DNA from: Aestuariibaculum sp. M13
GTDB taxonomy: Bacteria > Bacteroidota > Bacteroidia > Flavobacteriales > Flavobacteriaceae
Direction: 5' to 3'
Assembly: GCF_024723255.1 (NCBI RefSeq)
Contig: NZ_JANIAC010000002.1
Location: 248,001-312,000, forward strand
DNA length: 64,000 bases
The notes below the pieces were generated by a model. That model made no database searches, was not told the origin of the DNA, and saw only the letters and a program-made list of their open reading frames with translations. Position 1 is the first letter of the stretch, and each line of letters begins with the position of its first letter. Shown piece after piece: positions 51,162 to 60,491 of this stretch. A program made the translations under genes and the position numbers.

Positions 51162-52112
51162 ATGAATGTAATTCCAAGTGTAGATTTATCCGATTTTATT
51201 TCGGGTGATGCTTCCAGAAAACAAAAATTTGTTGATGCCATAGGTAAAGCTTACGAGGAGATTGGTTTCGTTGCTTTAAAAGGTCATTTTCTTGATGACA
51301 CCTTAGTTGAAAATCTGTATACAGAAGTTAAAAACTTTTTCAGTTTACCGCTTGAAACCAAACAGAAATATGAAATACCTGGCATAGGTGGCCAACGTGG
51401 TTATGTGTCTTTCGGAAAAGAAAGCGCAAAAGGTAAAAAAGAAGGTGATTTAAAGGAATTCTGGCATTTTGGACAATATGTGGAAGATGACGACAAATTA
51501 AAAGCTGAATATCCGGACAACGTTATTGTTGAAGAATTACCTGAATTCAATAAAGTTGGCAAAGAAACCTATCAAATGCTGGAGAAAACCGCTAAATATG
51601 TGTTACGTGCTTTGGCACTTCATTTAGGTTTAGAGGAAACTTATTTTGATGGGTATATTCACAATGGTAATTCTATTCTTCGCCCAATTCACTACCCACC
51701 AATTACCGAAGAACCAAAAGAAGCGGTTCGCGCTGCAGCCCACGGAGATATTAATTTAATTACTTTGTTAATGGGTGCGCAAGGACGTGGTTTACAGGTA
51801 CAAAACCACAAAGGCGAATGGATTGATGCTATTGCTCAGCCCGACGAATTAATGATTAATGTTGGAGATATGCTTTCCCGACACACTAACAATAAACTTA
51901 AATCGACCATCCACCGCGTGGTAAACCCGCCAAAAGAACTTTGGGGTACTTCGCGTTACTCTATTCCGTTTTTTATGCACCCAATCAGCAGTATGAAACT
52001 TGATGTTTTGGACAGTTGTGTAGACGAAAATACACCTAAGGCATTTGAAGATATTACTGCAGGTGAATTTTTAACGGAGCGTTTAATAGAGTTAGGACTT
52101 ATCAAAAAATAA
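51162..52112 (+). CDS. Isopenicillin N synthase-like 2-oxoglutarate/Fe(II) oxygenase
   Basis: A 316-aa non-heme iron oxygenase. The double-stranded beta helix has iron ligands His194-x-Asp196 (A-A-H-G-D-I-N-L-I-T-L-L) and His251 (S-T-I-H-R-V), and the 2-oxoglutarate-binding R265-Y-S267 (T-S-R-Y-S-I-P-F-F). The N-terminal P-S-V-D-L-S and the E-I-G-F-V-A-L-K-G-H stretch are standard. This is the IPNS/DIOX family; the substrate is unknown. First gene of the operon with SUI1, DUF1835, a phosphorylase and a solute-binding-like protein, all within 1-13 nt of each other. Confidence 0.85.
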   Translation: MNVIPSVDLSDFISGDASRKQKFVDAIGKAYEEIGFVALKGHFLDDTLVENLYTEVKNFFSLPLETKQKYEIPGIGGQRGYVSFGKESAKGKKEGDLKEFWHFGQYVEDDDKLKAEYPDNVIVEELPEFNKVGKETYQMLEKTAKYVLRALALHLGLEETYFDGYIHNGNSILRPIHYPPITEEPKEAVRAAAHGDINLITLLMGAQGRGLQVQNHKGEWIDAIAQPDELMINVGDMLSRHTNNKLKSTIHRVVNPPKELWGTSRYSIPFFMHPISSMKLDVLDSCVDENTPKAFEDITAGEFLTERLIELGLIKK

Positions 52113-52116
52113 AATA

Positions 52117-52446
52117 ATGGATTTACAAGACCAGTTAAAAAATCTGTTTCCAGATCACGTGTCTGAAGACCCTATTGAAGAAACTCCTGAAGGAAATGAT
52201 ATCTGGATGCAAGATGACCCTTTAATTTGCAAATACGAAAAACGTAAAGGCAAACCCATAACTATTATAGAAGGTTATACCGGAGCTACAAGCGATTTTA
52301 AACTATTAGCTAAAGATATAAAAACAGCATTAAGTGTTGGTGGAAGTTTTAAAGATGATAAAATCATTATTCAAGGCGACTACCGCGACAAAATCATGCA
52401 AATGCTAAAAGACAAAGGGTTTCTTGTTAAGCGTGTTGGCGGATAA
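52117..52446 (+). CDS. SUI1/YciH family translation factor
   Basis: A 109-aa protein whose C-terminal part has the SUI1/eIF1 fold: Y-E-K-R-K-G-K-P-I-T-I-I-E-G-Y (residues 44-58) and I-I-I-Q-G-D-Y-R-D-K-I-M-Q-M-L-K-D-K-G-F-L-V-K-R-V-G-G. Bacterial YciH affects start-codon fidelity and stress translation. It begins four nt after the oxygenase stop. Confidence 0.88.
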   Translation: MDLQDQLKNLFPDHVSEDPIEETPEGNDIWMQDDPLICKYEKRKGKPITIIEGYTGATSDFKLLAKDIKTALSVGGSFKDDKIIIQGDYRDKIMQMLKDKGFLVKRVGG

Positions 52447-52449
52447 TTA

Positions 52450-53379
52450 ATGAGTGAAACTTCGCTACATATTACCAACGGAACTGTTTTAACCAATCGT
52501 TTAAAAGAGTTAAATATAGACGGGACAATGCTTACCTGGCAGGAAATGTTATGCGAAGGACCAACGGTTGAACAGGTGTATTCCAAGGAGTTTTACGAGC
52601 TTAGAAAACAATTTTTCAATGACTTTTATCAAATCGATTTAGAAATTGAAAAGATAAAATCAGCTTTAGATCTTCTAAATCACACCGAAGATTTTACAGA
52701 AATTATCCTTTGGTTTGAATACGACTTATTTTGCCACATTAACATGATAGCGGTAATCAGTTTAATTCAGCAAAAAAAAATAAAACTTCCGCTCTATTTG
52801 GTATGTAGTGGTCGGGTAAAACGAAGTAAAAACATGAAAGGTTTAGCCGAATTAACCACCGGGCAGTTATTAAGACATTACAACAACAAAGTAAAATTAA
52901 CTCCTGAAGATATCGATTTGGCCCGCACCGTTTGGAATATTTATTGTGGAAAAGACCATAATTTACTCAAACCCTTTATTGTAAAAAACTCCTCATTCGA
53001 CTATTTAACCAGTTGTTTAAAAGCCCATTTAGAACGCTTTCCCGCAACAAAAGATGGCTTAAACAATTTAGAAAGAAATATTCTTGAGATAGTTAGAGAT
53101 ATCGAAGTGAATTCAACGAATCATTTACTGGGATATGCCCTGCATTTTCAAGGGTTTTACGGTTATGGTGATTTACAGCTTTTGAGAATTATAGGCAACC
53201 TTATGGTTTATATTGACGTTCATAAAGACAAACTAATCCTTAACCGAAAGGGACATGAAGTCTTATTGGGAACGCATCGTTATCTTTCTGAACTTGATAA
53301 TCGTATGGTTTTTGGTGGTGTAAAAAAAATGGATTTTCAATTTAACAGCACCATCAACCGATTAGTTAAAAACGCATAA
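52450..53379 (+). CDS. DUF1835 family protein
   Basis: A 309-aa soluble protein. The N-terminus H-I-T-N-G-T-V-L-T-N-R-L-K-E-L-N-I-D-G-T-M-L-T-W-Q-E-M-L-C-E-G-P-T is the DUF1835 signature, and the rest is helix-rich with W-F-E-Y-D-L-F-C-H-I-N. The family is of unknown function. It is linked to SUI1 (3-nt gap) and to the phosphorylase (1-nt gap). The context suggests a nucleotide or RNA-associated function, which is inference only. Confidence 0.85.
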   Translation: MSETSLHITNGTVLTNRLKELNIDGTMLTWQEMLCEGPTVEQVYSKEFYELRKQFFNDFYQIDLEIEKIKSALDLLNHTEDFTEIILWFEYDLFCHINMIAVISLIQQKKIKLPLYLVCSGRVKRSKNMKGLAELTTGQLLRHYNNKVKLTPEDIDLARTVWNIYCGKDHNLLKPFIVKNSSFDYLTSCLKAHLERFPATKDGLNNLERNILEIVRDIEVNSTNHLLGYALHFQGFYGYGDLQLLRIIGNLMVYIDVHKDKLILNRKGHEVLLGTHRYLSELDNRMVFGGVKKMDFQFNSTINRLVKNA

Positions 53380-53380
53380 C

Positions 53381-54250
53381 ATGAGTATTAAAGCATCCGA
53401 ACTTATACTAAATCCAGATGGTAGTGTTTATCATTTGAATTTAAAACCAGAACATATTGCTGAGACTATTATTTTAGTCGGTGATCAGGATCGGGTTGAA
53501 AAGGTATCCAAGCACTTCGATACGATTGAATTCAAAACTCAAAAGCGCGAATTCAAAACTCATACCGGGAATCTTAATGGAAAACGTATTTCAGTAATCT
53601 CCACAGGTATTGGTCCCGATAATATCGACATTGTTTTAAACGAATTGGATGCTTTAGTCAATATAGATTTAGAAACCCGATTACCAAAAACAAATTTAAC
53701 ATCGCTAAACCTGATTCGTATTGGAACATCAGGAGCATTACAAGCTTCTATCCCTGTAGATAGTTTTGTTTTGAGCTCTGCAGGTTTAGATATTAACGGT
53801 ATGCTTCACGCCTATCAAATGGAAAATATATGCAACCCTGATTACGAAGCAGCCTTTATAAAACATACCAATTGGAGCAAAAATAAAGCACGTCCTATAC
53901 TGGTTAAAAATAGCGAATCATTAGAAAAAAAGTTAATTGATGACAATATTTACAAAGGTGTTACACTTACGGCAGGCGGATTCTACGGACCTCAGGGCCG
54001 CGTTCTAAGACTGCCGCTCCAAGATCCTGATTTAAATACGAAAATTGACAGCTTTAGTTTCGACGGATATCAAGTAACTAATCTGGAAATGGAAACGTCC
54101 GCCATTTATGGTTTATCGAAACTTTTAGGACATCACGCAGTGTCCTTAAATGCTATTATTGCCAATCGCGCTACAGGAGATTTTAGTAAAAACCCTTCCG
54201 AAACCATAGAAAAACTCATAACTTATACACTTAATAAAATTTTAGCATAA
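53381..54250 (+). CDS. Nucleoside phosphorylase
   Basis: A 289-aa member of the PNP/UDP family: I-I-L-V-G-D-Q-D-R-V-E-K-V-S-K-H-F (phosphate loop G-D-x-x-R), S-T-G-I-G-P-D-N-I-D-I-V, R-I-G-T-S-G-A-L-Q, and V-T-N-L-E-M-E-T-S-A-I-Y (nucleoside-binding E-M-E). It cleaves a nucleoside with phosphate; the base is unknown. It follows DUF1835 by 1 nt and precedes the substrate-binding-like gene by 13 nt. Confidence 0.88.
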   Translation: MSIKASELILNPDGSVYHLNLKPEHIAETIILVGDQDRVEKVSKHFDTIEFKTQKREFKTHTGNLNGKRISVISTGIGPDNIDIVLNELDALVNIDLETRLPKTNLTSLNLIRIGTSGALQASIPVDSFVLSSAGLDINGMLHAYQMENICNPDYEAAFIKHTNWSKNKARPILVKNSESLEKKLIDDNIYKGVTLTAGGFYGPQGRVLRLPLQDPDLNTKIDSFSFDGYQVTNLEMETSAIYGLSKLLGHHAVSLNAIIANRATGDFSKNPSETIEKLITYTLNKILA

Positions 54251-54263
54251 ACGTAGAGGATTC

Positions 54264-55118
54264 ATGAAGAAAGTAACTATTGGCGGTGTACCTGAACATT
54301 TCAATTTACCCTGGTATTTAACCTTAAAAAACGGAGAATACAAAGAGAAAGGGATTAATCTGCGTTGGAACGATTATCCTGGAGGTACCGGTGCCATGTG
54401 TAAAGCGTTACGTGAAAAAGAAATTGATATTGCCATAATCCTTACAGAAGGTATTATTAAAGATATTATTGAAGGAAACCCCAGTAAGATTGTACAAACA
54501 TTTATTCAAACGCCTTTAAACTGGGGAATTCATGTAGCTCATGATTCCCCCTATAAAACCGTTCAAGATTTAAAAGGCACCAAAGCAGCAATTAGTAGGT
54601 ATGGTTCGGGCTCTCATTTAATGGCTTATATCAATGCTGAAAGCCACAATTGGGACCTAGAAAACGATTTAGATTTTGAAGTTATCAAAGATTTAGAAGG
54701 CGCTATTGAAGGTTTAACAAATGGTACTGCCGATTATTTCATGTGGGAAAAATTCACCACTAAACCCATTGTAGACAGAGGTGTTTTCAGAAATATTGGT
54801 AACTGCCCTACACCCTGGCCATGTTTTGTAATTGCTGTCCGTGAAGATTTTATAGAAAATAACAAGGAAGACTTAAAAACAATTATAGACATCATCAACA
54901 ACAACACTGCTGATTTTAAAGCTATTCCAAATATAGATAAAACCATTGCCAATCGTTATGAACAGGAACTGGAAGACGTTCAGGAATGGCTAAGCATAAC
55001 CGAATGGTCCCAAAGTTTAATTGATGAGGAAACTGTTATGAATACTCAAAAAGAACTTCATGCCTTAAATATTATTTCAGAAATAGTGTCTTATGGTAAG
55101 TTAACCGCTAAAATATAA
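54264..55118 (+). CDS. Periplasmic-binding-fold protein without signal peptide (SsuA/THI5-like)
   Basis: A 284-aa two-lobed protein with Y-P-G-G-T-G-A-M-C-K-A-L-R, D-I-A-I-I-L-T-E-G, V-Q-D-L-K-G-T-K-A-A-I-S-R-Y-G-S-G-S-H and W-P-C-F-V-I-A-V-R-E-D-F. These fit the NMT1/THI5 and SsuA-like substrate-binding family. The N-terminus M-K-K-V-T-I-G-G-V-P-E-H-F-N is charged from the start, so no signal peptide or lipobox is present and a cytoplasmic site is likely. No ABC permease or ATPase is adjacent. It may be a cytosolic enzyme, as in THI5, which makes a pyrimidine. Linkage to a nucleoside phosphorylase is intriguing. Confidence 0.75.
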   Translation: MKKVTIGGVPEHFNLPWYLTLKNGEYKEKGINLRWNDYPGGTGAMCKALREKEIDIAIILTEGIIKDIIEGNPSKIVQTFIQTPLNWGIHVAHDSPYKTVQDLKGTKAAISRYGSGSHLMAYINAESHNWDLENDLDFEVIKDLEGAIEGLTNGTADYFMWEKFTTKPIVDRGVFRNIGNCPTPWPCFVIAVREDFIENNKEDLKTIIDIINNNTADFKAIPNIDKTIANRYEQELEDVQEWLSITEWSQSLIDEETVMNTQKELHALNIISEIVSYGKLTAKI

Positions 55119-55230
55119 ACTCTTATCAAAATTAACTTCTGTTAACCTATAAATTAAACAGTTAGACTAATATTCGTAAATATCTCACTTTTTTTTTCAT
55201 AAATTTAATAAAGCCTAAACTTCTTTATTT

Positions 55231-56436
55231 ATGAAAAAAACTACGTTCTATTTTCTTCTAATTTTATTATTAAGCAACATCTCTGCATTAGCTCAGCCAG
55301 CAAATAATCTACCTTGTGGAGCTACCGCATTAACAGTTAATGAATCTGGAATTTGCTCAAATCAAGTTTACTCTTTTGATGGCAGTGAAACAGATTCCAA
55401 TATGGGAATACCTTCGTGCACCAGTAGTTACAGTGGTGAAGATCTTTGGTTTAAATTTATAATGCCTACAGATGGTGCTGTAACTATAAAAACTTCATAT
55501 GAATCTTTAATTGATAATCTTGATTTAGAGGTGTTTGCCGGAAGTGACTGTAACTCTTTAACATCTGTAGGATGTAATGCTGATGGCAACCCAGATGTTG
55601 GTTTAAGTGCTTACTATGCACAAATAGATGTTGTGCAACCTGCGGGAAGCACGGTGTACTTTAGAGTCTGGGATGTTGATTATTTAGAAGAAGGTTCTTT
55701 TAATGTTTGTGTTTACAAAATAGACACTCCAATGATTGCTACTAATGATAATTGTAGTAGCCCTATAAATCTTCCTTTATCTGCCGATTGTTCTTCACCT
55801 ATTTTAGCAACAAACTTTCAAGCAACACCTTCAAGCGGAATAGACGACCCTAGTTGCGGTGTTTACGAAGGATATGATGATGTTTGGTTTACTGTAAATG
55901 TTGATGATACCAAATTTTACGATATAACCATAGAAACATCTGAAGACACAGGCTCCGCTTTTTTAGATACGGGTATTGTTGTATATAGTGGCTCCTGTGA
56001 TGGAACTCTCACCGAAATCCAAAATGGCTGCGATGACGACAAAGGAAATAAAAATTTCTCAAAAGTAACCATTGAAAACCGAAGGAATGAAACCCTTTTT
56101 GTTCGTATTTTTCCTTCGTTTGAAGCTCAAACTGGAACTTTTAATATTTGTGCCATTGGCACTGAAACACTTTCTGTTTTATCTCCGGACAATTTATCTT
56201 TTAATCTTTATCCAAATCCCGCGGAATCTTTAGTTAACTTAAAGTTTAAAAAAACAGTAAACAATAACATCAATATTAATATTTACAACATTCAAGGCAA
56301 ATTGGTATTAAGCACGACAAAAACAATTAAAAACAACCTATTACAATTAGATGTTTCCATGCTTATTAATGGATTTTATTTCCTTAAAGTAAATGATGGT
56401 TTTCAAACAATTTCTAAAAAACTCATTAAAAAATAA
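55231..56436 (+). CDS. T9SS-secreted protein with repeated beta modules
   Basis: A 401-aa protein with a signal peptide (I-S-A-L-A-Q, about 22 residues), two related beta-sandwich modules of about 130 residues (P-C-G-A-T-A-L-T-V-N, then S-S-P-I-N-L-P-L), each with D-L-W-F-K-F or D-V-W-F-T-V, Cys pairs and acidic turns, and a C-terminal T9SS type A sorting domain (F-N-L-Y-P-N-P-A-E-S-L-V-N-L, final K-K-L-I-K-K). It would be exported by the type IX system and anchored or released at the cell surface. The binding target is unknown. Confidence 0.82.
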   Translation: MKKTTFYFLLILLLSNISALAQPANNLPCGATALTVNESGICSNQVYSFDGSETDSNMGIPSCTSSYSGEDLWFKFIMPTDGAVTIKTSYESLIDNLDLEVFAGSDCNSLTSVGCNADGNPDVGLSAYYAQIDVVQPAGSTVYFRVWDVDYLEEGSFNVCVYKIDTPMIATNDNCSSPINLPLSADCSSPILATNFQATPSSGIDDPSCGVYEGYDDVWFTVNVDDTKFYDITIETSEDTGSAFLDTGIVVYSGSCDGTLTEIQNGCDDDKGNKNFSKVTIENRRNETLFVRIFPSFEAQTGTFNICAIGTETLSVLSPDNLSFNLYPNPAESLVNLKFKKTVNNNININIYNIQGKLVLSTTKTIKNNLLQLDVSMLINGFYFLKVNDGFQTISKKLIKK

Positions 56437-56455
56437 ACCATACTTCTAGAAAATT

Positions 56456-56487
56456 AAAAAGACTACTTATTAATAAGTAGTCTTTTT
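56456..56487. terminator. Bidirectional terminator between two convergent T9SS genes
   Basis: Perfect palindrome AAAAAGACTACTTATT / AATAAGTAGTCTTTTT (32 nt) between the stop at 56436 (plus) and 56506 (minus). A5 and T5 flanks give a T-run on both strands. Confidence 0.85.
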
Positions 56488-56505
56488 AATTAATATCAAT
56501 ATTAG

Positions 56506-59500
56506 TTAGAACTTAACAATCTGCTTCATTGTAAATTCTTCACTATCAAAGTTTTTAATTTTAATTAAATACATACCCTGTTGAAAAGCTTCAACATTAT
56601 TTATTTCAATGCGTTGATTACTACTTTTCATAATTCTCTTTAATACAATTCTTCCATTTAAATCATAGATTGATATTTCAAAATCAGTCTTTCCATAGTT
56701 TTCTGGAAGACGAATTAATATTGTTTCGTTAAACGGATTTGGTTTAACCAATAAGGGACTTAATAAATCTCCATTTACGCTCAAACTCTCACAACCATCT
56801 GGAATATTATTATTATTTGTATCAATCGCATCATCAAAACCAGGACATAAATCATTACAATCTGGAGTACCATCAGCATCTGAATCTGTATCTGCTACAC
56901 CACAACCACAATTACCCGGATCGGTTTTATTAGGGTCGGAAGGACATAAATCATTACAATCTGGAGTACCATCACCATCTGAATCGGTATCAGCTACCCC
57001 GCAACCACAACTACCCGGATCGGTTTTATTAGGGTCGGAAGGACATAAATCATTACAATCTGGAGTACCATCACCATCTGAATCGATATCAGCTACCCCG
57101 CAACCACAACTACCCGGATCGGTTTTGTTAGGATCGGAAGGACATAAATCATTACAATCTGGAATACCATCACCATCTGAATCGGTATCTTCTACCTCGC
57201 AACCACAACTACCCGGATCGGTTTTGTTAGGATCGGAAGGACATAAATCATTACAATCTGGAGTACCATCACCATCTGAATCGGTATCTGCTACCCCGCA
57301 ACCACAATTACCCGGATCGGTTTTGTTAGGATCGGAAGGACATAAATCATTACAATCTGGAGTACCATCACCATCTGAATCGGTATCTGCTACCCCACAA
57401 CCACAATTACCCGGATTGGTTTTATTAGGGTCATTAGGACAATCATCAACACAATCGGCTACACCATCTTGATCGGTATCTAAAAAACCTTCATCTACCT
57501 CTCCATCACCATCATTATCTAATCCGTCACAAGTTTCTGTATCCACACAATCGGCTACACCATCTCCATCGGTATCAGGAAAACCTTCATCGACTTCTCC
57601 ATCACCATCATTATCTAATCCGTCACAAGTTTCTGTATCCACACAATCGGCTACACCATCTCCATCGGTATCAGGAAAACCTTCATCGACTTCTCCATCA
57701 CCATCATTATCAATACCATCGCAATCTTCTAAAACACCTGGATTAATATTTGGATTTTCATCATCTGAATCTCCACTTAATGCTGAAAATCCTTGTGGAG
57801 GAGTAAGTTCGCAAAAATCGGCAGTTTCACTTGAGCCATAGCCATCTTCATCACTATCAACATAATAAGTTACTGGTTCATGAATCGCATTATTATTGTC
57901 GTTACAATCGGTATTATCTAAAACATAACCTGATGGTTGTGTTAATGCTTCCTGACTTACTTCAGGATTTCCATAACCATCCTGATCGGAATCTTCATAC
58001 CATAAATAAGAATCCGATCCATCACAATTTTCATCAATACTATTATTTGGAATTTCAGTTGCATTCGGATTAATCCCTGCTACAGTATCATTACAATCCT
58101 CACTATTTAAAACATAGCCTGATGGTTGAGTACATTGTGTTAAAGTGGTATTTATATCTCCATAGCCATCCTGATCGGAATCTCTGTACCAAACGGTATC
58201 TGGATGAATGTCTGGATCACTATCAACACAATCTGTGGCATCTAAAACATAACCTGCTGGTTGTGTGCATTGTGTTAAAGTGGTGTTTATATCGCCATAA
58301 CCATCCTGATCGGAATCTCTATACCAAACAGTATCTGGATTAATGGCTGAATCACTATCAACACAATCTGCGGCATCTAAAATATAACCTTCTGGTTGGG
58401 TGCATTGTGTTAAAGTAGTGTTTACATCTCCATAACCATCCTGATCGGAATCTCTATACCAAACAGTATCTGGATTAATCTCTGGATCACTATCAACACA
58501 ATCTGTGGCATCTAAAATATAACCTGCTGGTTGGGTGCATTGTATTAAAGTAGTGTTTATATCTCCATAACCATCCTGATCGGAATCTCTATACCAAACA
58601 GTATCTGGATTAATCTCTGATTTATTATCATTACAATCATTGCTATTCAAAACATAACCTTCTGGCTGCTCGCATTGAGTTAAAGTTGTATTTAAATCAC
58701 CATAACTATCTTCATCTAAATCTCTATACCAAACGGTATCTGGATTAATATTTGGATCATCATCATTACAATCTTCACTGTTAGTAGAGAAACCTGGAGA
58801 AGGTGTTAATTCGCATCGCATTGCAACCACAGAAGAACCATAACCATCTTCATCTTTATCTTCATAATACAATTGCCGTTCATAAATTAACGGATTATCA
58901 TCATCACAATCTACAGCATCACTATAACCATCATTATCTAAATCTACTGTAGTTGTGGGGCTCCATAAATTCAAATCGAAATTAGCATTAGATGCAGAAA
59001 AGCCTTGAGAATAAACTCTAAAATAATAGGTTTGACCAATGTTTAAACCACTAAAAGCAATCTCTTCAAAAGTTGTAGATAACCCACTGTTATTATCACT
59101 GCAATCTATTTCATTAAGATTGTTACAATCTCCAGAAAACAATGTTATAATAGCATCAAATGAAGGATTTACAGTAATGTTTATATCTGTCGTTTGTGCC
59201 AAAAAAGAATACCACACATCGTCTCGAGCATTAGCACTTCCATTACAAGATTCAGCTGCCACGTCTGTGCCTGCTGCACCTGAAACACTTCCTTGAACAG
59301 TATTTTCAGAATCATTAATAGTATTTACACCTGTTTCCTGAAGTAATGAAATAGCTCCACTACAAAAGTCGTTAGATGGCGGGCTAACAGATAAAGTTGT
59401 TATTACAGGTGTTTCGTACCAAATACTATAGGTGTCTTCATCACATTTAGACCTAATAAAAACCACATATTGCGTACTTGGTGATAACACGCCTTCTCCA

Positions 59501-60105
59501 CTTGTTGCATTGGTGTTGCCGCCTGTACTACCTGAAGCTACTACTCCAACGCCCTGAGTATTTCCATTTGGGACAATTTCCCATTGATAATCTATTGGAG
59601 TATCTCCAGAAGATGGAGATTGCCAATAAAAATCCAACCTTGTATTAGACAGATAACTAATTCGTGCACTATTATCCAATGGCTCATAACAAGTTGGTAA
59701 ATTATCTAAATTTATCAAGGATATTGTATGGTTCCCATTATCGGTCGAGCTACAGCTTGAATTTAAATGCATGTGAATTTGAATGGTATTATCATCTACT
59801 TCGCCTATCTGAAACTGATAAGTTAACGGTGATGTCCCTTGAGCTAAAATGATATCACCTGAAGAGTCTCTAATTGTAATATAATCATGAACATCAGTTA
59901 AAACTGAGGTAAAAGTATATTCGTTTTCCAATATATTGTCTACCACCACATACTCATCTGGAACAATATTCGTTGTAACTGTTTCTGTATAACCGCTATT
60001 TGTTGCTGTATATGGAGGACTAATTTCAGTACTACTTCTACAATCTTGAGCATACATTAAATTTAACTGAAGAATAAGAAATGTAACGACAGTAATTTTT
60101 TTCAT
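56506..60105 (-). CDS. Giant T9SS protein with MopE-type and thrombospondin type 3 repeats
   Basis: A 1,199-aa secreted protein. Order: signal peptide (1-19), a fibronectin-like module (about 145-235), a PPC-like beta module with Cys pairs (240-380), MopE-type metal-binding motifs (about 400-790), thrombospondin type 3 calcium repeats D-T-D-S-D-G-D-G-x-P-D-C (790-1,090), and the T9SS sorting domain ([10 protein letters not shown], final M-K-Q-I-V-K-F). The D/N-rich repeats bind calcium. Repeat DNA is near identical, with periods of 135, 96 and 99 bp, so length variation by recombination is likely. Confidence 0.88.
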   Translation of the reverse strand: MKKITVVTFLILQLNLMYAQDCRSSTEISPPYTATNSGYTETVTTNIVPDEYVVVDNILENEYTFTSVLTDVHDYITIRDSSGDIILAQGTSPLTYQFQIGEVDDNTIQIHMHLNSSCSSTDNGNHTISLINLDNLPTCYEPLDNSARISYLSNTRLDFYWQSPSSGDTPIDYQWEIVPNGNTQGVGVVASGSTGGNTNATSGEGVLSPSTQYVVFIRSKCDEDTYSIWYETPVITTLSVSPPSNDFCSGAISLLQETGVNTINDSENTVQGSVSGAAGTDVAAESCNGSANARDDVWYSFLAQTTDINITVNPSFDAIITLFSGDCNNLNEIDCSDNNSGLSTTFEEIAFSGLNIGQTYYFRVYSQGFSASNANFDLNLWSPTTTVDLDNDGYSDAVDCDDDNPLIYERQLYYEDKDEDGYGSSVVAMRCELTPSPGFSTNSEDCNDDDPNINPDTVWYRDLDEDSYGDLNTTLTQCEQPEGYVLNSNDCNDNKSEINPDTVWYRDSDQDGYGDINTTLIQCTQPAGYILDATDCVDSDPEINPDTVWYRDSDQDGYGDVNTTLTQCTQPEGYILDAADCVDSDSAINPDTVWYRDSDQDGYGDINTTLTQCTQPAGYVLDATDCVDSDPDIHPDTVWYRDSDQDGYGDINTTLTQCTQPSGYVLNSEDCNDTVAGINPNATEIPNNSIDENCDGSDSYLWYEDSDQDGYGNPEVSQEALTQPSGYVLDNTDCNDNNNAIHEPVTYYVDSDEDGYGSSETADFCELTPPQGFSALSGDSDDENPNINPGVLEDCDGIDNDGDGEVDEGFPDTDGDGVADCVDTETCDGLDNDGDGEVDEGFPDTDGDGVADCVDTETCDGLDNDGDGEVDEGFLDTDQDGVADCVDDCPNDPNKTNPGNCGCGVADTDSDGDGTPDCNDLCPSDPNKTDPGNCGCGVADTDSDGDGTPDCNDLCPSDPNKTDPGSCGCEVEDTDSDGDGIPDCNDLCPSDPNKTDPGSCGCGVADIDSDGDGTPDCNDLCPSDPNKTDPGSCGCGVADTDSDGDGTPDCNDLCPSDPNKTDPGNCGCGVADTDSDADGTPDCNDLCPGFDDAIDTNNNNIPDGCESLSVNGDLLSPLLVKPNPFNETILIRLPENYGKTDFEISIYDLNGRIVLKRIMKSSNQRIEINNVEAFQQGMYLIKIKNFDSEEFTMKQIVKF
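56836..57437 (-). repeat. 99-bp tandem repeats encoding TSP3 modules
   Basis: The word GGACATAAATCATTACAATC recurs on the plus strand near 56842, 56941, 57040, 57139, 57238 and 57337, a period of 99 bp (33 codons). Adjacent copies differ by only a few bases. Confidence 0.85.
57470..57750 (-). repeat. 96-bp tandem repeats encoding [10 protein letters not shown] motifs
   Basis: Three copies with a 96-bp period encode [17 protein letters not shown]. The second and third are identical over long stretches on the plus strand (CTCCATCACCATCATTATC). Confidence 0.8.
58090..58760 (-). repeat. 135-bp tandem repeats encoding MopE-type modules
   Basis: CCATCCTGATCGGAATCTCT recurs on the plus strand near 58166, 58301, 58436 and 58571, a period of 135 bp (45 codons: [15 protein letters not shown]). 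A fifth, more diverged copy lies at 58706 onward. Confidence 0.85.
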
Positions 60106-60491
60106 ATCTAATTGGTTGAAGGTGTTTATTAAATATAAAATATTTCGTTATAAACTTAATTATTAGTAGATGTATCGCATATAAAATTGATAATCTGATA
60201 CACAGGTAGTTAATCCCATTTTAATTGTGTTAAAATATTTTATTATTTAACCTTGTTTCCTTTATATTTGCCCGACTTGATTTTAGATGGCTTCACTAGT
60301 AGTTAACTGAGCGTCAAATAGATTTAGTTGTCTTCTCCTACTTTTTTTAAAAATCATTATTGGAGTATTTTTCTTTCTTTTAAAATAAAAACATAAGAAT
60401 TTTATCGTTTAAAAGCTTAAAAATCAGATTATTGGTTGCAAATTAACATTTGTTTATTTATGTTTGACCCAAACCAACAACTAATCATCTT
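60106..60491. other. Intergenic region with a candidate promoter
   Basis: 386 bp between divergent T9SS genes. TATATTTG at 60263-60270 is a -7 match for the plus strand but would leave a 215-nt leader before 60492. No coding frame or hairpin stood out. Confidence 0.4.

Noticed and set aside
57125-57472. Plus-strand 115-aa frame rich in Ser/Gln repeats
   Set aside because: It is the antisense shadow of the tandem TSP3 repeats of the minus-strand T9SS gene.
60263-60270. Promoter for the FG-GAP gene at 60492
   Set aside because: The -7 match is good but there is no -33 element and the leader would be 215 nt; kept only as a note in the intergenic entry.
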